IMG/VR virus record: IMGVR_UViG_3300005827_000098
Coordinates: 1 to 22,645 of that record
Origin: a virus
DNA: 22,645 nucleotides
Direction: 5' to 3' (one strand)
Part shown: in pieces, positions 1-7,767 of the stretch
Layout: every line of letters starts with the position of its first letter
Position numbering within the stretch: the first letter of the stretch is position 1
Position numbers and translations under genes: made by a program
Notes under the pieces: model-generated
The model's database searches: none
What the model was told of the DNA's origin: nothing
Seen by the model: only the letters and a program-made list of their open reading frames with translations

Positions 1-79
1 AAGCGCCACCCTTGGAGACGTCGCCCTGAGCCGCAGGGAACTTGACGGAAAGACCGTCAGCATTGACCCAAATAGACAT
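1..79 (-). CDS. 5' end of a gene downstream of the capsid gene, cut by the window edge
   Basis: The first 26 codons of a leftward gene are present, beginning MSIWVNADGLSVKF. The start is ATG at 79, preceded by a strong Shine-Dalgarno sequence (AGGAGGAT) that sits just after the capsid stop codon. It follows the major capsid gene in the structural operon and may encode a virion protein, but too little is present to name a family. Confidence 0.7.
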   Translation of the reverse strand, partial: MSIWVNADGLSVKFPAAQGDVSKGGA

Positions 80-95
80 GTTCTATATCCTCCTA

Positions 96-1058
96 TTAGG
101 CGATCACAGTGGAGTCGAAGTCAGTGACCACAACAACCATGTTCTCGGGACGATACAGCTTGAAGCCGTAACGACAGGTCGTCACATACTCTTCACGCTG
201 GTAGTCCTTGTTATAGTCCGAATCGACCTTCGGAGCCTGACGGATCAGACCGACGATCGGAAGGACATGTTGAGCCGCAGAGAAGAACAGGTTGTTAACA
301 CCAGAGGCCGCGGTAACCGAGTTGATGGTTTCCGAAGCAGCGTTAACTTTCAGGTTCTGCGACACGTACACGTCGAAGCCGTACACGTTGGCAAGGAACT
401 TCGTACCAGTGAGGGCACCGGTGTCGATGATCGAATTCCAACGCTGGTTGTTCGAAGTGAAGTTCAGGAGGTTAGCCTGGGTCTGCAGCGTATAGCCCAC
501 CGACGGGTGAACAATAGCCACACGGCCTTCCATCGGGACGTTAGCCATCGTCAGGGCGTAATCAGCCTTGGCGAAGTCCTTCATCGCGATAGCCTCGTTC
601 GTACCACCACCCACGAAGCGGTGAGCCGCGCCGTTAATGGTGTTGAGTGAGGCGAGAGTCTGACCTTCCGGACCGACGGCAAGCATACGCTTCTCCATCG
701 CGGCAGCCAGTGCACGAGCCTGCATCGGGACGAACTGAGACACGACACGGTTCATATTGAACGAGTCCTGCTTCAGCTTCTCCGTGATCCAGGTGGCCGA
801 GCTCTGGTACTTGTCGATCGAGAACTGGAAGTTACCAGTATCCATCGCATTGTACTTGATCGCCTGACCTTCAACGTAGTCGTTGATTTCGGCCTGACCG
901 ATAGAGGTGATATTGATCGTATCACCGTCCGGGAAGTCGGTAAGCATTTCGACCCAGCGGTTGCCCAGGAGATCATCCTCGAGCACTTCCTTCATCTGGT
1001 TAGACCAGACCTGGGACCGAATCATATAGTCGGTATTCTGAGTAGAGAAACCAGCCAT
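96..1058 (-). CDS. Major capsid protein (HK97 fold)
   Basis: This 320-residue protein is the probable main subunit of the head shell. It lies directly after a scaffold-like gene and three genes after the portal, the usual place for the capsid gene in short-tailed phages. The N-terminal part (residues 40-110) has the pattern of the family: FPDGDTINITSIG, then NDYVEGQAIKYNAMDTG, a strand-rich segment that would form the E-loop and P-domain, followed by a helix with PMQARALAAAMEKRM near residue 120 (spine helix). The start ATG at 1058 has AAGGA upstream. No protease or decoration domain is fused. It resembles capsid proteins of phiEco32-like and T7-like podoviruses from memory, without a search. 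Confidence 0.88.
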   Translation of the reverse strand: MAGFSTQNTDYMIRSQVWSNQMKEVLEDDLLGNRWVEMLTDFPDGDTINITSIGQAEINDYVEGQAIKYNAMDTGNFQFSIDKYQSSATWITEKLKQDSFNMNRVVSQFVPMQARALAAAMEKRMLAVGPEGQTLASLNTINGAAHRFVGGGTNEAIAMKDFAKADYALTMANVPMEGRVAIVHPSVGYTLQTQANLLNFTSNNQRWNSIIDTGALTGTKFLANVYGFDVYVSQNLKVNAASETINSVTAASGVNNLFFSAAQHVLPIVGLIRQAPKVDSDYNKDYQREEYVTTCRYGFKLYRPENMVVVVTDFDSTVIA

Positions 1059-1068
1059 AGTGGTTTAT

Positions 1069-1086
1069 CCTTCTAAAGTTAGAAGG
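1069..1086 (-). promoter_or_regulatory. Hairpin hiding the capsid ribosome binding site
   Basis: A perfect 8-base inverted repeat, CCTTCTAA and TTAGAAGG with a 2-base centre, covers both the stop codon of the scaffold gene and the AAGGA Shine-Dalgarno sequence of the capsid gene. In the mRNA the binding site would be paired until a ribosome finishing the scaffold gene opens it. Translational coupling is an inference from position. Confidence 0.5.
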
Positions 1087-1858
1087 CGTCTCCTAGTACC
1101 TTGATCTGGCGGAAGAGTTCATTCTGGACTCCGGGCTTAAAGAACTCAGCGTCTCCAATCTGCTTACGCAGTTGCTTGTAGTACGCACCATTCTTGACGG
1201 CACCAGTCGTTGCGTCACGCAGGGCTGCAGAGTTGACCTGTGTGCGGGGCAGACCCGATCCGGCTTCCTGCTTGCCTTCAGCTCCGATCAGACGCGCAAA
1301 GGCGGCTGGGGAGTTGGCAGCGAGGTTAGTCAGATACTCTTTCGAGACACCGAGTTCATCGGCCTTCTCTGAGAGAACGGTCGGGTAGTTCGCACCGAAG
1401 GCTGCCTGCGCTATGCGCTGCGCTTCCTTCAGGTTGGCTTCTGCGTTCTTACGCGCTTCGCGCTGTTCCAGAAGTTCTTCCACCTCGGCAGGCGTGAGAG
1501 CCTTCTGAGTTGGAGTTTGGGGTTGGGTAGTGGGCTGGTTCGTGTTCGTTCCGTCAGGGGTGGTTACCTGCGTATTAGACGCACCGGGTGCAGAGTTAAC
1601 GGACTTCAGCTTGTCAAGAAATTCGTCAATCTTCTGTTCACCGCGTAGGGCTGAACGAGCAGCAGCAGCTTCCTGCTTCAGTCGCTCAATAAAGTCGTCC
1701 TTGTCTTTGGCTCCTTTGGCGAGGGCGGCTACATCCTTGTAGCGTTTACCTTCACCAACATACATTGCAAGGTAGTCTTCGTTGCTCTCATTGGTCTGAG
1801 GAGCGCCTGCGTTGCCCTGGTCAGAGCCAAACAGCAGGTTAGTATCGGGAGTTGTCAT
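1079..1858 (-). CDS. Head scaffolding protein
   Basis: This 259-residue protein is the likely internal scaffold that guides capsid assembly. It is polar and charged, with predicted helical, coiled-coil-like segments at about residues 45-90 (rich in K, D, E and A) and 115-150 (EVEELLEQREARKNAEANLK). Between them is a Q, T and P rich linker at residues 93-118. The C-terminus (residues 225-259) is a short basic and hydrophobic segment of the kind that binds coat protein. It lacks a recognisable enzyme motif. The position between portal and capsid supports the call. ATG at 1858 has AAGGAT five bases upstream. Confidence 0.78.
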   Translation of the reverse strand: MTTPDTNLLFGSDQGNAGAPQTNESNEDYLAMYVGEGKRYKDVAALAKGAKDKDDFIERLKQEAAAARSALRGEQKIDEFLDKLKSVNSAPGASNTQVTTPDGTNTNQPTTQPQTPTQKALTPAEVEELLEQREARKNAEANLKEAQRIAQAAFGANYPTVLSEKADELGVSKEYLTNLAANSPAAFARLIGAEGKQEAGSGLPRTQVNSAALRDATTGAVKNGAYYKQLRKQIGDAEFFKPGVQNELFRQIKVLGDAF

Positions 1859-1860
1859 AG

Positions 1861-2148
1861 TTATCCTTTGTCAGGGTTCAAGAAAGAAAAGAGTTCACCG
1901 AGATCGTTTAGCTCCGCTAGCTTCCCATTTCGGAAAGCCTGGAGGGTCACCCATCCGGCTTCGGCGTAGTCTTCCTCCTTGAAACCTTTGCGCTCTACGA
2001 GCTCATAACGGTCTTGGAGGATGGAGAGGAAGAGAGAGCAGATCTGAGTTGAGTTGCGGATAAACTCTTCTCTGTTTCGCTTTTCCTCATCTGTACGACA
2101 GCCTTTATACCAGGCTATCGGAAGGTGTTTGTTAGACGTCATAGTCAT
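1861..2148 (-). CDS. Small unknown protein between portal and scaffold
   Basis: This is a 95-residue acidic protein of unknown function. It overlaps the end of the portal gene by 17 bases and stops two bases before the scaffold start, so it is a firm member of the head operon. The sequence is mostly helical in character with a central segment RNSTQICSLFLSILQDRYEL. A second in-frame ATG lies two codons in (2142), and neither start has a good Shine-Dalgarno sequence, so expression may depend on ribosomes ending the portal gene. A role in head assembly is inferred only from position. Confidence 0.7.
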   Translation of the reverse strand: MTMTSNKHLPIAWYKGCRTDEEKRNREEFIRNSTQICSLFLSILQDRYELVERKGFKEEDYAEAGWVTLQAFRNGKLAELNDLGELFSFLNPDKG

Positions 2149-3913
2149 CCGGGGTTAGGCCGGTGGCTTGGCCAGCCTCAGTGGCGACCTGCTCCTGTCC
2201 GGCGTTGGCGAGGGACTGGGCTTCCTGCTGTTCACTCAGGCGTACGTAGGGCTGAACCACACCGTAGTCCTGGATGTCCAGTAGCTCTTCAAACATCCGA
2301 GCTAGGGCGACAGTAGAGAAGTGGGCTTTGATCTCTGGGTCTTGTCCCAGGACAGAGCCGAAGAAGGCGTTGACGTTCTGCACTCTGTCAGCTTTGTCTG
2401 CGAAATTGCGAGCTGCAACGGGACGGAGACGCCCAAATCCTGCAAGATCCGCAGGACTGATTGTGAGGAAGTTAGTGGCATTGGTGGCATCCTCAAAGAC
2501 ACGGAGGATCATCTTGCCGGTCGCCTTACGACGAGTCAGCTCAAGACCATCGTTCAGGAGCGGTTCAATGATGAACTCTTCGAACTGCTTGGTCTTGGCG
2601 TAGAAGATTCGGGAGGCTGCATTTTCCAACCGCTGTACTTCGTACCGAGTCTTTTCACCCGGAGTACGGAAGCCAGCCGCTTCTTTCGGCGATCCCGCGT
2701 ATTCTTCCATCTTTTGCTGCAGCTGATCAATCTCGAGGTTTGCCGAGAGGACGTTGCCCTCTGGAGCGAAGGACTTGACATCTCCGTCGTCCCCGACATA
2801 GATGCGAGCGAAAGGCGCCCATTCGAAGTCTTCTACCAACCCTTTGACCATCAGGGGAGGAGCTGCAATGAGATCGAAGACGTCAGCCTTCAGATTCTCA
2901 AGATGGTCGATACGATACTGCATTCCGACCAGGTTTTCCAGTGGACCCATAGCCCAGAGGTTATCCTGACGGAGACGCCATCCGATGTGGCGAATCTTGG
3001 TCCCTGCGATGCCAGACGGGTTGTCCTTGATGCAGAGAACCTTATGTCTGTCAGCGACAGTGATTACGGCGTTCTGGTAAAGCTTGTCCTTCTGGACGTC
3101 ATAGAAGTCGCCGTAGAAGGTGAGCACCTCCGTGTAGGGTGAGCGAAGGTACTGAGAGAAGTTCCCGAAGCCATCAATCTTGTAGAGCGTGTCCCGCTCC
3201 TTGAAGTCCTTCGGGGCTGTAGTCGCAGCGTGACGAATCTCACGCAGGTAGGCAAAGGCAGCTTCCAGCTCTTCCTGTTGGTCAGAGGGGGTCTGCTTCA
3301 TCATCGCAACCTTCAACTCACCAAGGGTGACAAAGGAGCGTACGATCTTAGGAGTAGACTCGAAGTTCGGAGCGATGGGGTTGAAGACAATGTCGTAGGG
3401 GGAGATACGACGATAGGCAGGCCCAATGTAGCCCACCTTCTCTTCACCATCCCTGGTGACTACTGTGTCATCATCCCAGTCAGCCAGAGCAAAAGCATTG
3501 CCATAGTCGATGTAGTCAAGGACAAGACGCTGAAGAACTTCTTTGTTCCGGTTCTGAGTGAGAGTGTGGGCACCAAAGGCCTCCATCACTTCTGTCTTCT
3601 TCTTCGTCTGGTCAGACCTACGATCGCCCTGCCACTCAATGAAGTCATCCTTCGGGAAGAGGGCTGCGATGTAGTTAGCGAAGAGGTTGTCACGGATCTG
3701 GGTGAGCTTGGGGAGAACAGTCTTGTTCTTCCACAGCAGCGCCCCGTTAGGGGTAGCAGAGGTGCTAGTGGCATAGATATACCGCTGCATCTCTTCCCAG
3801 TCAGCTTTCTTGGGATTGCGGAGGATGTCCCACTCCACCCACTGATTGGCGATATAGTTGCCAATCGTATCGGGAGTGATCACCTCATCGAGGTCAACGG
3901 TTTTACCAGCCAT
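2132..3913 (-). CDS. Portal (head-tail connector) protein
   Basis: This 593-residue protein should form the twelve-subunit ring at the packaging vertex that binds terminase during DNA filling and the tail afterwards. Size, order (terminase, portal, scaffold, capsid) and sequence character match podovirus portals. The N-terminus has a short helix (QWVEWDILRNPKKADWEEMQ), the middle holds a long stem-like region, and the glutamine-rich C-terminus (about residues 545-593) fits a crown or barrel tail. The gene starts at an ATG that overlaps the upstream stop as TAATG. No frameshift or truncation is seen. Confidence 0.85.
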   Translation of the reverse strand: MAGKTVDLDEVITPDTIGNYIANQWVEWDILRNPKKADWEEMQRYIYATSTSATPNGALLWKNKTVLPKLTQIRDNLFANYIAALFPKDDFIEWQGDRRSDQTKKKTEVMEAFGAHTLTQNRNKEVLQRLVLDYIDYGNAFALADWDDDTVVTRDGEEKVGYIGPAYRRISPYDIVFNPIAPNFESTPKIVRSFVTLGELKVAMMKQTPSDQQEELEAAFAYLREIRHAATTAPKDFKERDTLYKIDGFGNFSQYLRSPYTEVLTFYGDFYDVQKDKLYQNAVITVADRHKVLCIKDNPSGIAGTKIRHIGWRLRQDNLWAMGPLENLVGMQYRIDHLENLKADVFDLIAAPPLMVKGLVEDFEWAPFARIYVGDDGDVKSFAPEGNVLSANLEIDQLQQKMEEYAGSPKEAAGFRTPGEKTRYEVQRLENAASRIFYAKTKQFEEFIIEPLLNDGLELTRRKATGKMILRVFEDATNATNFLTISPADLAGFGRLRPVAARNFADKADRVQNVNAFFGSVLGQDPEIKAHFSTVALARMFEELLDIQDYGVVQPYVRLSEQQEAQSLANAGQEQVATEAGQATGLTPDDYDV

Positions 3914-4116
3914 TATGAGCGGATCTTCTTCTTATAACCCTGGGGAAGACGCGGGGCCATAGGGTTCTTCCCTACGCCTAGGTCCCATGCATTACCGTAA
4001 CCACGGGCTGGGACACCCCACTCTTCATCCTTATTCTCGTTGTCGTTGATTGCGACCTTAGTCCCGATCGCAGCCTTGCGAACCTGGGACTTCTTCTTGC
4101 TGTTGTTTACTGCCAT
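3913..4116 (-). CDS. Small basic protein between large terminase and portal
   Basis: This 67-residue protein has a lysine-rich N-terminus (KKKSQVRK) and a basic C-terminus (YKKKIRS). Its ATG lies inside the last codons of the large terminase gene (10-base overlap) and its stop overlaps the portal start as TAATG. It has no recognised domain. The charge pattern would suit a DNA- or portal-associated accessory protein, which is inference only. Confidence 0.68.
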   Translation of the reverse strand: MAVNNSKKKSQVRKAAIGTKVAINDNENKDEEWGVPARGYGNAWDLGVGKNPMAPRLPQGYKKKIRS

Positions 4117-5666
4117 GTAACACCGCCAAACTTGTTATTGAAGACTTTCGTCTGCATGTTGTTGCGCTTCATGCGCTCGCTAGTAGGAGGGATACACATC
4201 TCAACACAAGCAGCGAGAGCGTCCTTCACGTCGTCATGAGCTGGGTTCTGTAGAGTCAGCTCTTCTTCAAGCACTTCGTTATTTCCACCACGGTAGTGCC
4301 ACATCTGGAGGTTGGCGTACTTCGGCTGGAGAGCAGCTTCAATGCGCTCTTCCTTCCGCCCCTGCATCCTTGTGGGCCTATTCTCTTCAACCGCTAGGCT
4401 GAGACCATTGGTCCGGATGTAGTTCTCTTTGAGATCCTTGACGATGATCTCCTGGGCTGCAGTCACCTCGCACCGGATCTTCCGGAAGTCCCACTTGACG
4501 TGGAGATCGAGGATGTGCTTGTAGTACTCAGAGATCAGGTTCGTTTTGAACCGGTCAATCTCGAGAACGTAGTAATTGCTCTTCGCATCGACAGCGACCA
4601 CGACAATTGCTGTATAGTCAGAGGTCTGTCGCTTCGTGTAGGCGAAGTCGATTGCTGCGAAGATGTTGACCTTGTTGCCATTGATGTACCAGTTACCCCC
4701 GTCGCTTCTAATACGAGAACGGTCGTAATACTGGAAATATTCCCTCGATATGGCAGATGTAGAGACATCATTGGGATCGTTATAGTACTGTGCGTAGAAC
4801 TGAGTCTTGTCCAGGTACTGAGCGCGCTTCTTGGCCAGGATCTTTGCGTTGAACCCAAACTGCTTCCCATCGGCTCTCGCCTCTCGGGGCCACAGGAAGG
4901 TTCCAGAACCATCACGGTTCAAGCTGTCTTCCGTCACTCGCTCAAAGACTTCGTAGAGTTTATCACTCTCGACGACATCACCATCATCCGAGAACTCTTC
5001 TACCTGTTTCGCTAGCAATTCAGAGTAGAGGTCCTTGGGGTGGTACCTGGTCCCGACGACTAGCTCTAGGGCTTCTGCCCCTTCAATAGACGACAGGAGA
5101 GAGTACTGAGACCGGACCTTTCCGCGACCTTCTTCTGAGTATGCGTTCTCTTGGACGACCACGTCATCAAGGACAGCAATATCGCAGTGGAGGCCGGTAA
5201 GAGACGTAGTAAGGCCACCTGTGAAGACGGTAGGGTCACGGACAGCCTCTTTAACACGGAGGGGGTGGTCTACGGCAATTTCAGTATTAGTCCACTTCTC
5301 TCGCTTCCCTTCTTCCTGGTTGACCATCTCTGGCCAGTACTTCCGGTAGATTGGGGAGGTCAGGATACCCTTGATGAAGCCTAGCTGCTTCTCTGCAAGG
5401 TTCGCAGTGGACGAGATATAGAGGACTCGGATAGTGGGGTTCTTTGTGATCTGCCAGGCCACCCAGTAGGCAGCGAAGGCAGACTTACCGTGGTCCCGCG
5501 GCAGGAGGACCATCAGGTGGGACTTAGCGTCCTTCCGGGTCATCCACTTTACGAGATCCGAGTGGATCTTGCCCAGGTGGCGCTGGGGGTGGACTAGACG
5601 GATGAAGGTCTCTAGATCTGCTTCAGCCTTAGCCCTGACTTGGTCAATCAGGCTAGTGGTGTTCAT
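4107..5666 (-). CDS. terL: Terminase large subunit (packaging ATPase and nuclease)
   Basis: This 519-residue protein is the motor that pumps DNA into the head and cuts the concatemer. The ATPase domain has a Walker A variant PRDHGKS at residues 56-62 and a Walker B AVLDD at 164-168. The RNase H-like nuclease domain shows the three expected acidic sites: D340 in AAIDFAY, E400 in RCEVTAAQ, and the aspartates of HDDVKDALA at about 478-482. Length is within the usual range. The gene starts at ATG 5666, overlapping the preceding stop as TAATG, and is followed by a small basic gene and the portal. Confidence 0.95.
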   Translation of the reverse strand: MNTTSLIDQVRAKAEADLETFIRLVHPQRHLGKIHSDLVKWMTRKDAKSHLMVLLPRDHGKSAFAAYWVAWQITKNPTIRVLYISSTANLAEKQLGFIKGILTSPIYRKYWPEMVNQEEGKREKWTNTEIAVDHPLRVKEAVRDPTVFTGGLTTSLTGLHCDIAVLDDVVVQENAYSEEGRGKVRSQYSLLSSIEGAEALELVVGTRYHPKDLYSELLAKQVEEFSDDGDVVESDKLYEVFERVTEDSLNRDGSGTFLWPREARADGKQFGFNAKILAKKRAQYLDKTQFYAQYYNDPNDVSTSAISREYFQYYDRSRIRSDGGNWYINGNKVNIFAAIDFAYTKRQTSDYTAIVVVAVDAKSNYYVLEIDRFKTNLISEYYKHILDLHVKWDFRKIRCEVTAAQEIIVKDLKENYIRTNGLSLAVEENRPTRMQGRKEERIEAALQPKYANLQMWHYRGGNNEVLEEELTLQNPAHDDVKDALAACVEMCIPPTSERMKRNNMQTKVFNNKFGGVTWQ

Positions 5667-6028
5667 TATCTCTTCTTGGGTGTAAGCTTGACACTTGGGA
5701 GGAGCTTAGAGGCAACCTCCTCAGGGGATTCTTTGTAGCCCAGGAGACGACGAGTACCCTCTACGGTATCGTAGACGGTGTCATCCAGACCCCTCTTAAG
5801 GGTGGCCTTGAAGCTGTCTCTGGGGTCTGGCTCACCCCGGTAGGGGGCTGCCTTCTCAATATTCTTTGACTCTGGAAGCTTGGAGGTGTTAACCTTTAGC
5901 TTAGGAGACATAGCCTGCACCACCTGCCCACCAAGGGCATAGACAGACTTATTGTCTGCCAGCCAGCCCTGGGTCCTCTGGACCTCAGCCTGGGCTTTGG
6001 TAGGTACTGTGTGCTTGGCCTTTGCCAT
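5666..6028 (-). CDS. Basic unknown protein before the large terminase
   Basis: This 120-residue protein has a lysine-rich N-terminus and a basic C-terminus (KLTPKKR). No domain is recognised. It is linked to both neighbours by one-base TAATG overlaps, so it is translated as part of the packaging operon. A basic protein between small and large terminase could be a packaging cofactor or a minor head protein; the sequence alone does not decide. Confidence 0.7.
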   Translation of the reverse strand: MAKAKHTVPTKAQAEVQRTQGWLADNKSVYALGGQVVQAMSPKLKVNTSKLPESKNIEKAAPYRGEPDPRDSFKATLKRGLDDTVYDTVEGTRRLLGYKESPEEVASKLLPSVKLTPKKR

Positions 6029-6489
6029 TATTTCCCGACCTTACGGTACTGGTAGCTGCCCTTCTTGACAGTCTTGGCCCCACCGGTGTTCCAGTTACCC
6101 TGGACGATCGCCTTGGGGGCTGCCTTCTTGCCTACAGCGTTCTTATCGTAGGAGATGGCCTTGGTCTTCTTGGGGGAGTTATCCGTCGGCTGAGCCTGCT
6201 TCGGCGTATGCTTGGGCCGGATGGGCTCCTTGATCTCGTAGGCCGAGCTATTACCCGGCTGGGTGGGCTTGACGTTAGACCGCTGGGGATTAACCGTCTT
6301 CACCACCCTCCGCGTCTTAAGACCCTCATCGGTCCCCGCGGAGAATTTGGAGGCTTTGGACATCCCTGGGAGCCCTGAGATGGGCCGAGTCGGGGGCCCA
6401 CCAGAGGGCCGTAGATCCTTCTTGGGGTTATAACCGCGCTTACGGTCACCCTTGCCAGACCTGTTAACTAGTACGTCAAAGAGACCCAT
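6028..6489 (-). CDS. Highly basic, low-complexity unknown protein
   Basis: This 153-residue protein is very rich in K, R, P, G, S and T and looks largely disordered: it lacks hydrophobic stretches apart from the first ten residues. It starts at ATG 6489 and ends in a TAATG overlap with the next gene. The extreme charge suggests nucleic acid binding or packing inside the head, but no family is recognised. It sits between the small terminase candidate and a second basic protein, all in one leftward operon. Confidence 0.66.
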   Translation of the reverse strand: MGLFDVLVNRSGKGDRKRGYNPKKDLRPSGGPPTRPISGLPGMSKASKFSAGTDEGLKTRRVVKTVNPQRSNVKPTQPGNSSAYEIKEPIRPKHTPKQAQPTDNSPKKTKAISYDKNAVGKKAAPKAIVQGNWNTGGAKTVKKGSYQYRKVGK

Positions 6490-6989
6490 TACTGCATAAT
6501 CCTTTTGAAGTCTTCGAGAGTGTCTTTCTCGTCCTGAAAGAGCTTCTCGGCTTCCCGTTTGATCTTATCCTTGCTGGGACGGCCTACCGAGTCCTTAGAC
6601 CCTGGCTTCCATTGCCCAGACAGAAGGTATTTGTTGGCCTCGTAGCTGAACTTGGAGTGTTCATCTCGGGCTGTATGGAGGACTGCGGCCAGGGCTTCAG
6701 ACCGAATCCTGAGTTCTAGCTCTTCTCGCCACCTATTAACGAATGGCTGCATCCATTTACACTCGGAAACCTTCTTCCAGTGGTCGAAGTTCTCGAAGCA
6801 GGCATCAGCAAAACGCACTTCAGTAGGATCACCGATACGCATATAGAGCTGGTAAAGAGACTTATAGCCCTCGTGGTCCTGATCCTTGAGGGTATAGACC
6901 ACGTAGGTCTTGTCCATATAGGACTCCTCGAGGAAAAGAGCGTTAAGAAGACGCTGATTCGTGATTGGATGTCTGTAGGTGGGCGCCAC
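6489..6989 (-). CDS. terS: Terminase small subunit (probable)
   Basis: This 166-residue protein is the probable DNA-recognition subunit of terminase. It is the first gene of the leftward packaging operon and is of typical small-subunit size. It is helical and charged, with a repeated aromatic pattern (EGYKSLYQLYMRIGDPTEVRF, about residues 40-60, then NFDHWKKV) and a C-terminal acidic and basic helix (DKIKREAEKLFQDEKDTLEDF) that would contact the large subunit. The start is GTG at 6989 with AAGGA about ten bases upstream. The next in-frame ATG is 25 codons later. The call rests on position and general similarity. Confidence 0.68.
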   Translation of the reverse strand: MAPTYRHPITNQRLLNALFLEESYMDKTYVVYTLKDQDHEGYKSLYQLYMRIGDPTEVRFADACFENFDHWKKVSECKWMQPFVNRWREELELRIRSEALAAVLHTARDEHSKFSYEANKYLLSGQWKPGSKDSVGRPSKDKIKREAEKLFQDEKDTLEDFKRIMQ

Positions 6990-7134
6990 CGAGTGGGGTC
7001 CTTAGAGAAAGAGAGACATAAAAAGGTTAAAGTGACTTAGAATACTTCCTGAATCCCTTAATCCTCTACTTCTATAGACAAGACTGAAGAGGTTGAAAGA
7101 GATCAGAAGTCTCTTAAGGTATCCTTATAGTAGT

Positions 7135-7162
7135 AATATAGAGACTCTAAAATGCTTGTCAA
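7135..7162 (-). promoter_or_regulatory. Sigma70-like promoter for the packaging and head operon
   Basis: On the minus strand a perfect -35 box TTGACA (7162-7157) is followed after 16 bases by TATATT (7140-7135), five of six matches to the -10 consensus. Transcription would start near 7128 and give a leader of about 140 bases before the small terminase gene. The surrounding DNA is AT-rich. Confidence 0.6.
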
Positions 7163-7204
7163 GGGGTAAAAGACAGAAAATATATAAAAATATGTATTGA
7201 CAAG
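7155..7204. repeat. Inverted TTGACAAG pair around an AT-rich centre
   Basis: CTTGTCAA at 7155-7162 and TTGACAAG at 7197-7204 form an 8-base inverted repeat separated by 34 bases of A/T-rich DNA. The left copy contains the -35 box of the leftward promoter. The right copy points rightward but has no good -10 box 16-18 bases beyond it, so only the left promoter is supported. Confidence 0.4.
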
Positions 7205-7303
7205 GTATATCCCCCTTCCTAGGGGTACTCCCTAAGGTTACCCCGCTTATGGGGTTACTCAATGATATCAACATGTTAACACATTCACCCCCCATAATTT
7301 CTA

Positions 7304-7316
7304 TGAGATAATCTCA
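7304..7316. promoter_or_regulatory. 13-base palindrome, possible operator
   Basis: TGAGATAATCTCA is a perfect palindrome around one central base. It is flanked by ACCCCCC (7287-7293) and GGGGGT (7317-7322), which could extend it into a larger hairpin. It could be a repressor site or a weak terminator stem; the following bases are not a clear U-tract. Confidence 0.35.
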
Positions 7317-7473
7317 GGGGGTCTTTCACATGTACAGCAGGGCCCCCGCCCCCCACAGTGCCCCCCAGGCTTCCTCCCTGTACACTGCATGGAGAGAGTT
7401 AATTAGTGTGCTACCCTCTGTGTACTGCATAGCATCCCCTATCCCATTGATATCACATGTGTCTCACTCTTAC

Positions 7474-7490
7474 AGGCACCTTCGGTGCTT
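7474..7490 (+). terminator. Terminator-like hairpin, copy 1
   Basis: AGGCACC and GGTGCTT form a seven-pair stem (one G-U) with a TTC loop. No T-run follows, so termination would be weak. The preceding bases (TTACAGGCACCT) recur before the hairpin at 9711, so the two look like copies of one element. Confidence 0.35.
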
Positions 7491-7542
7491 GATATAGACA
7501 GTAGGTATGGAGTATGATGTGATGGTATCCTGGATGGTTAGG

Positions 7543-7726
7543 ATTCAGTACAGGTTTGAGCCACTCCGGTGAGCCCTAGCTTGGGGTCACCATTCACCAT
7601 CCTATGTTCACCCCACTCTGTGATCCAACGGTTGCCCTCGGACGTCACCGTTCATGACCCGTGTAGATTATATCAGTTGCCTTGAGGGCTACGATAACAC
7701 ACCCCACGGTCATATCAACAAGGACC
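7543..7726 (+). repeat. Left arm of a large inverted duplication
   Basis: This 184-base arm matches the reverse complement of 7768-7966 along its whole length, roughly three quarters identical by eye with short gaps. Exact shared blocks, in order, include CAGGTTTGAG (7551-7560), GGTTGCCCT (7630-7638), CCCGTGTAGATT (7658-7669), TAACACACCCC (7695-7705) and TCAACAAGGACC (7715-7726). The arms are separated by a 41-base centre that holds one TCCTATCAT copy. Confidence 0.85.
7667..7675 (-). promoter_or_regulatory. Extended -10 promoter candidate, leftward
   Basis: On the minus strand TGATATAAT is a perfect extended -10 element inside the left arm of the inverted duplication. There is no TTGACA-like box 17 bases upstream. 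The right arm has TATAAA at the matching place (7827-7832), reading rightward, so each arm may carry an outward promoter. Confidence 0.35.
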
Positions 7727-7738
7727 TCATAATGATCC

Positions 7739-7747
7739 TCCTATCAT
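7739..7747 (+). repeat. TCCTATCAT copy 1 (centre of inverted duplication)
   Basis: Exact 9-mer in the 41-base centre between the two inverted arms, preceded by C. No start codon follows. Confidence 0.8.
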
Positions 7748-7767
7748 ATCCTCCTGCATTCGGTGTC

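Noticed and set aside
42-650. Plus-strand open frame of 202 codons over the capsid gene
   Set aside because: It is the shadow of the capsid gene on the other strand. It has no ribosome site, a composition unlike a real protein, and covers a gene with clear capsid features.
2321-3937. Two plus-strand open frames (273 and 235 codons) opposite the portal gene
   Set aside because: They lie antisense to the portal gene in a block where all supported genes read leftward, and no domain can be read in them.
7197-7225. Rightward sigma70 promoter from TTGACA at 7197
   Set aside because: At 16-18 bases downstream the bases are CTAGGG, TAGGGG or AGGGGT, poor matches to the -10 box, and the nearest rightward gene is over 800 bases away.
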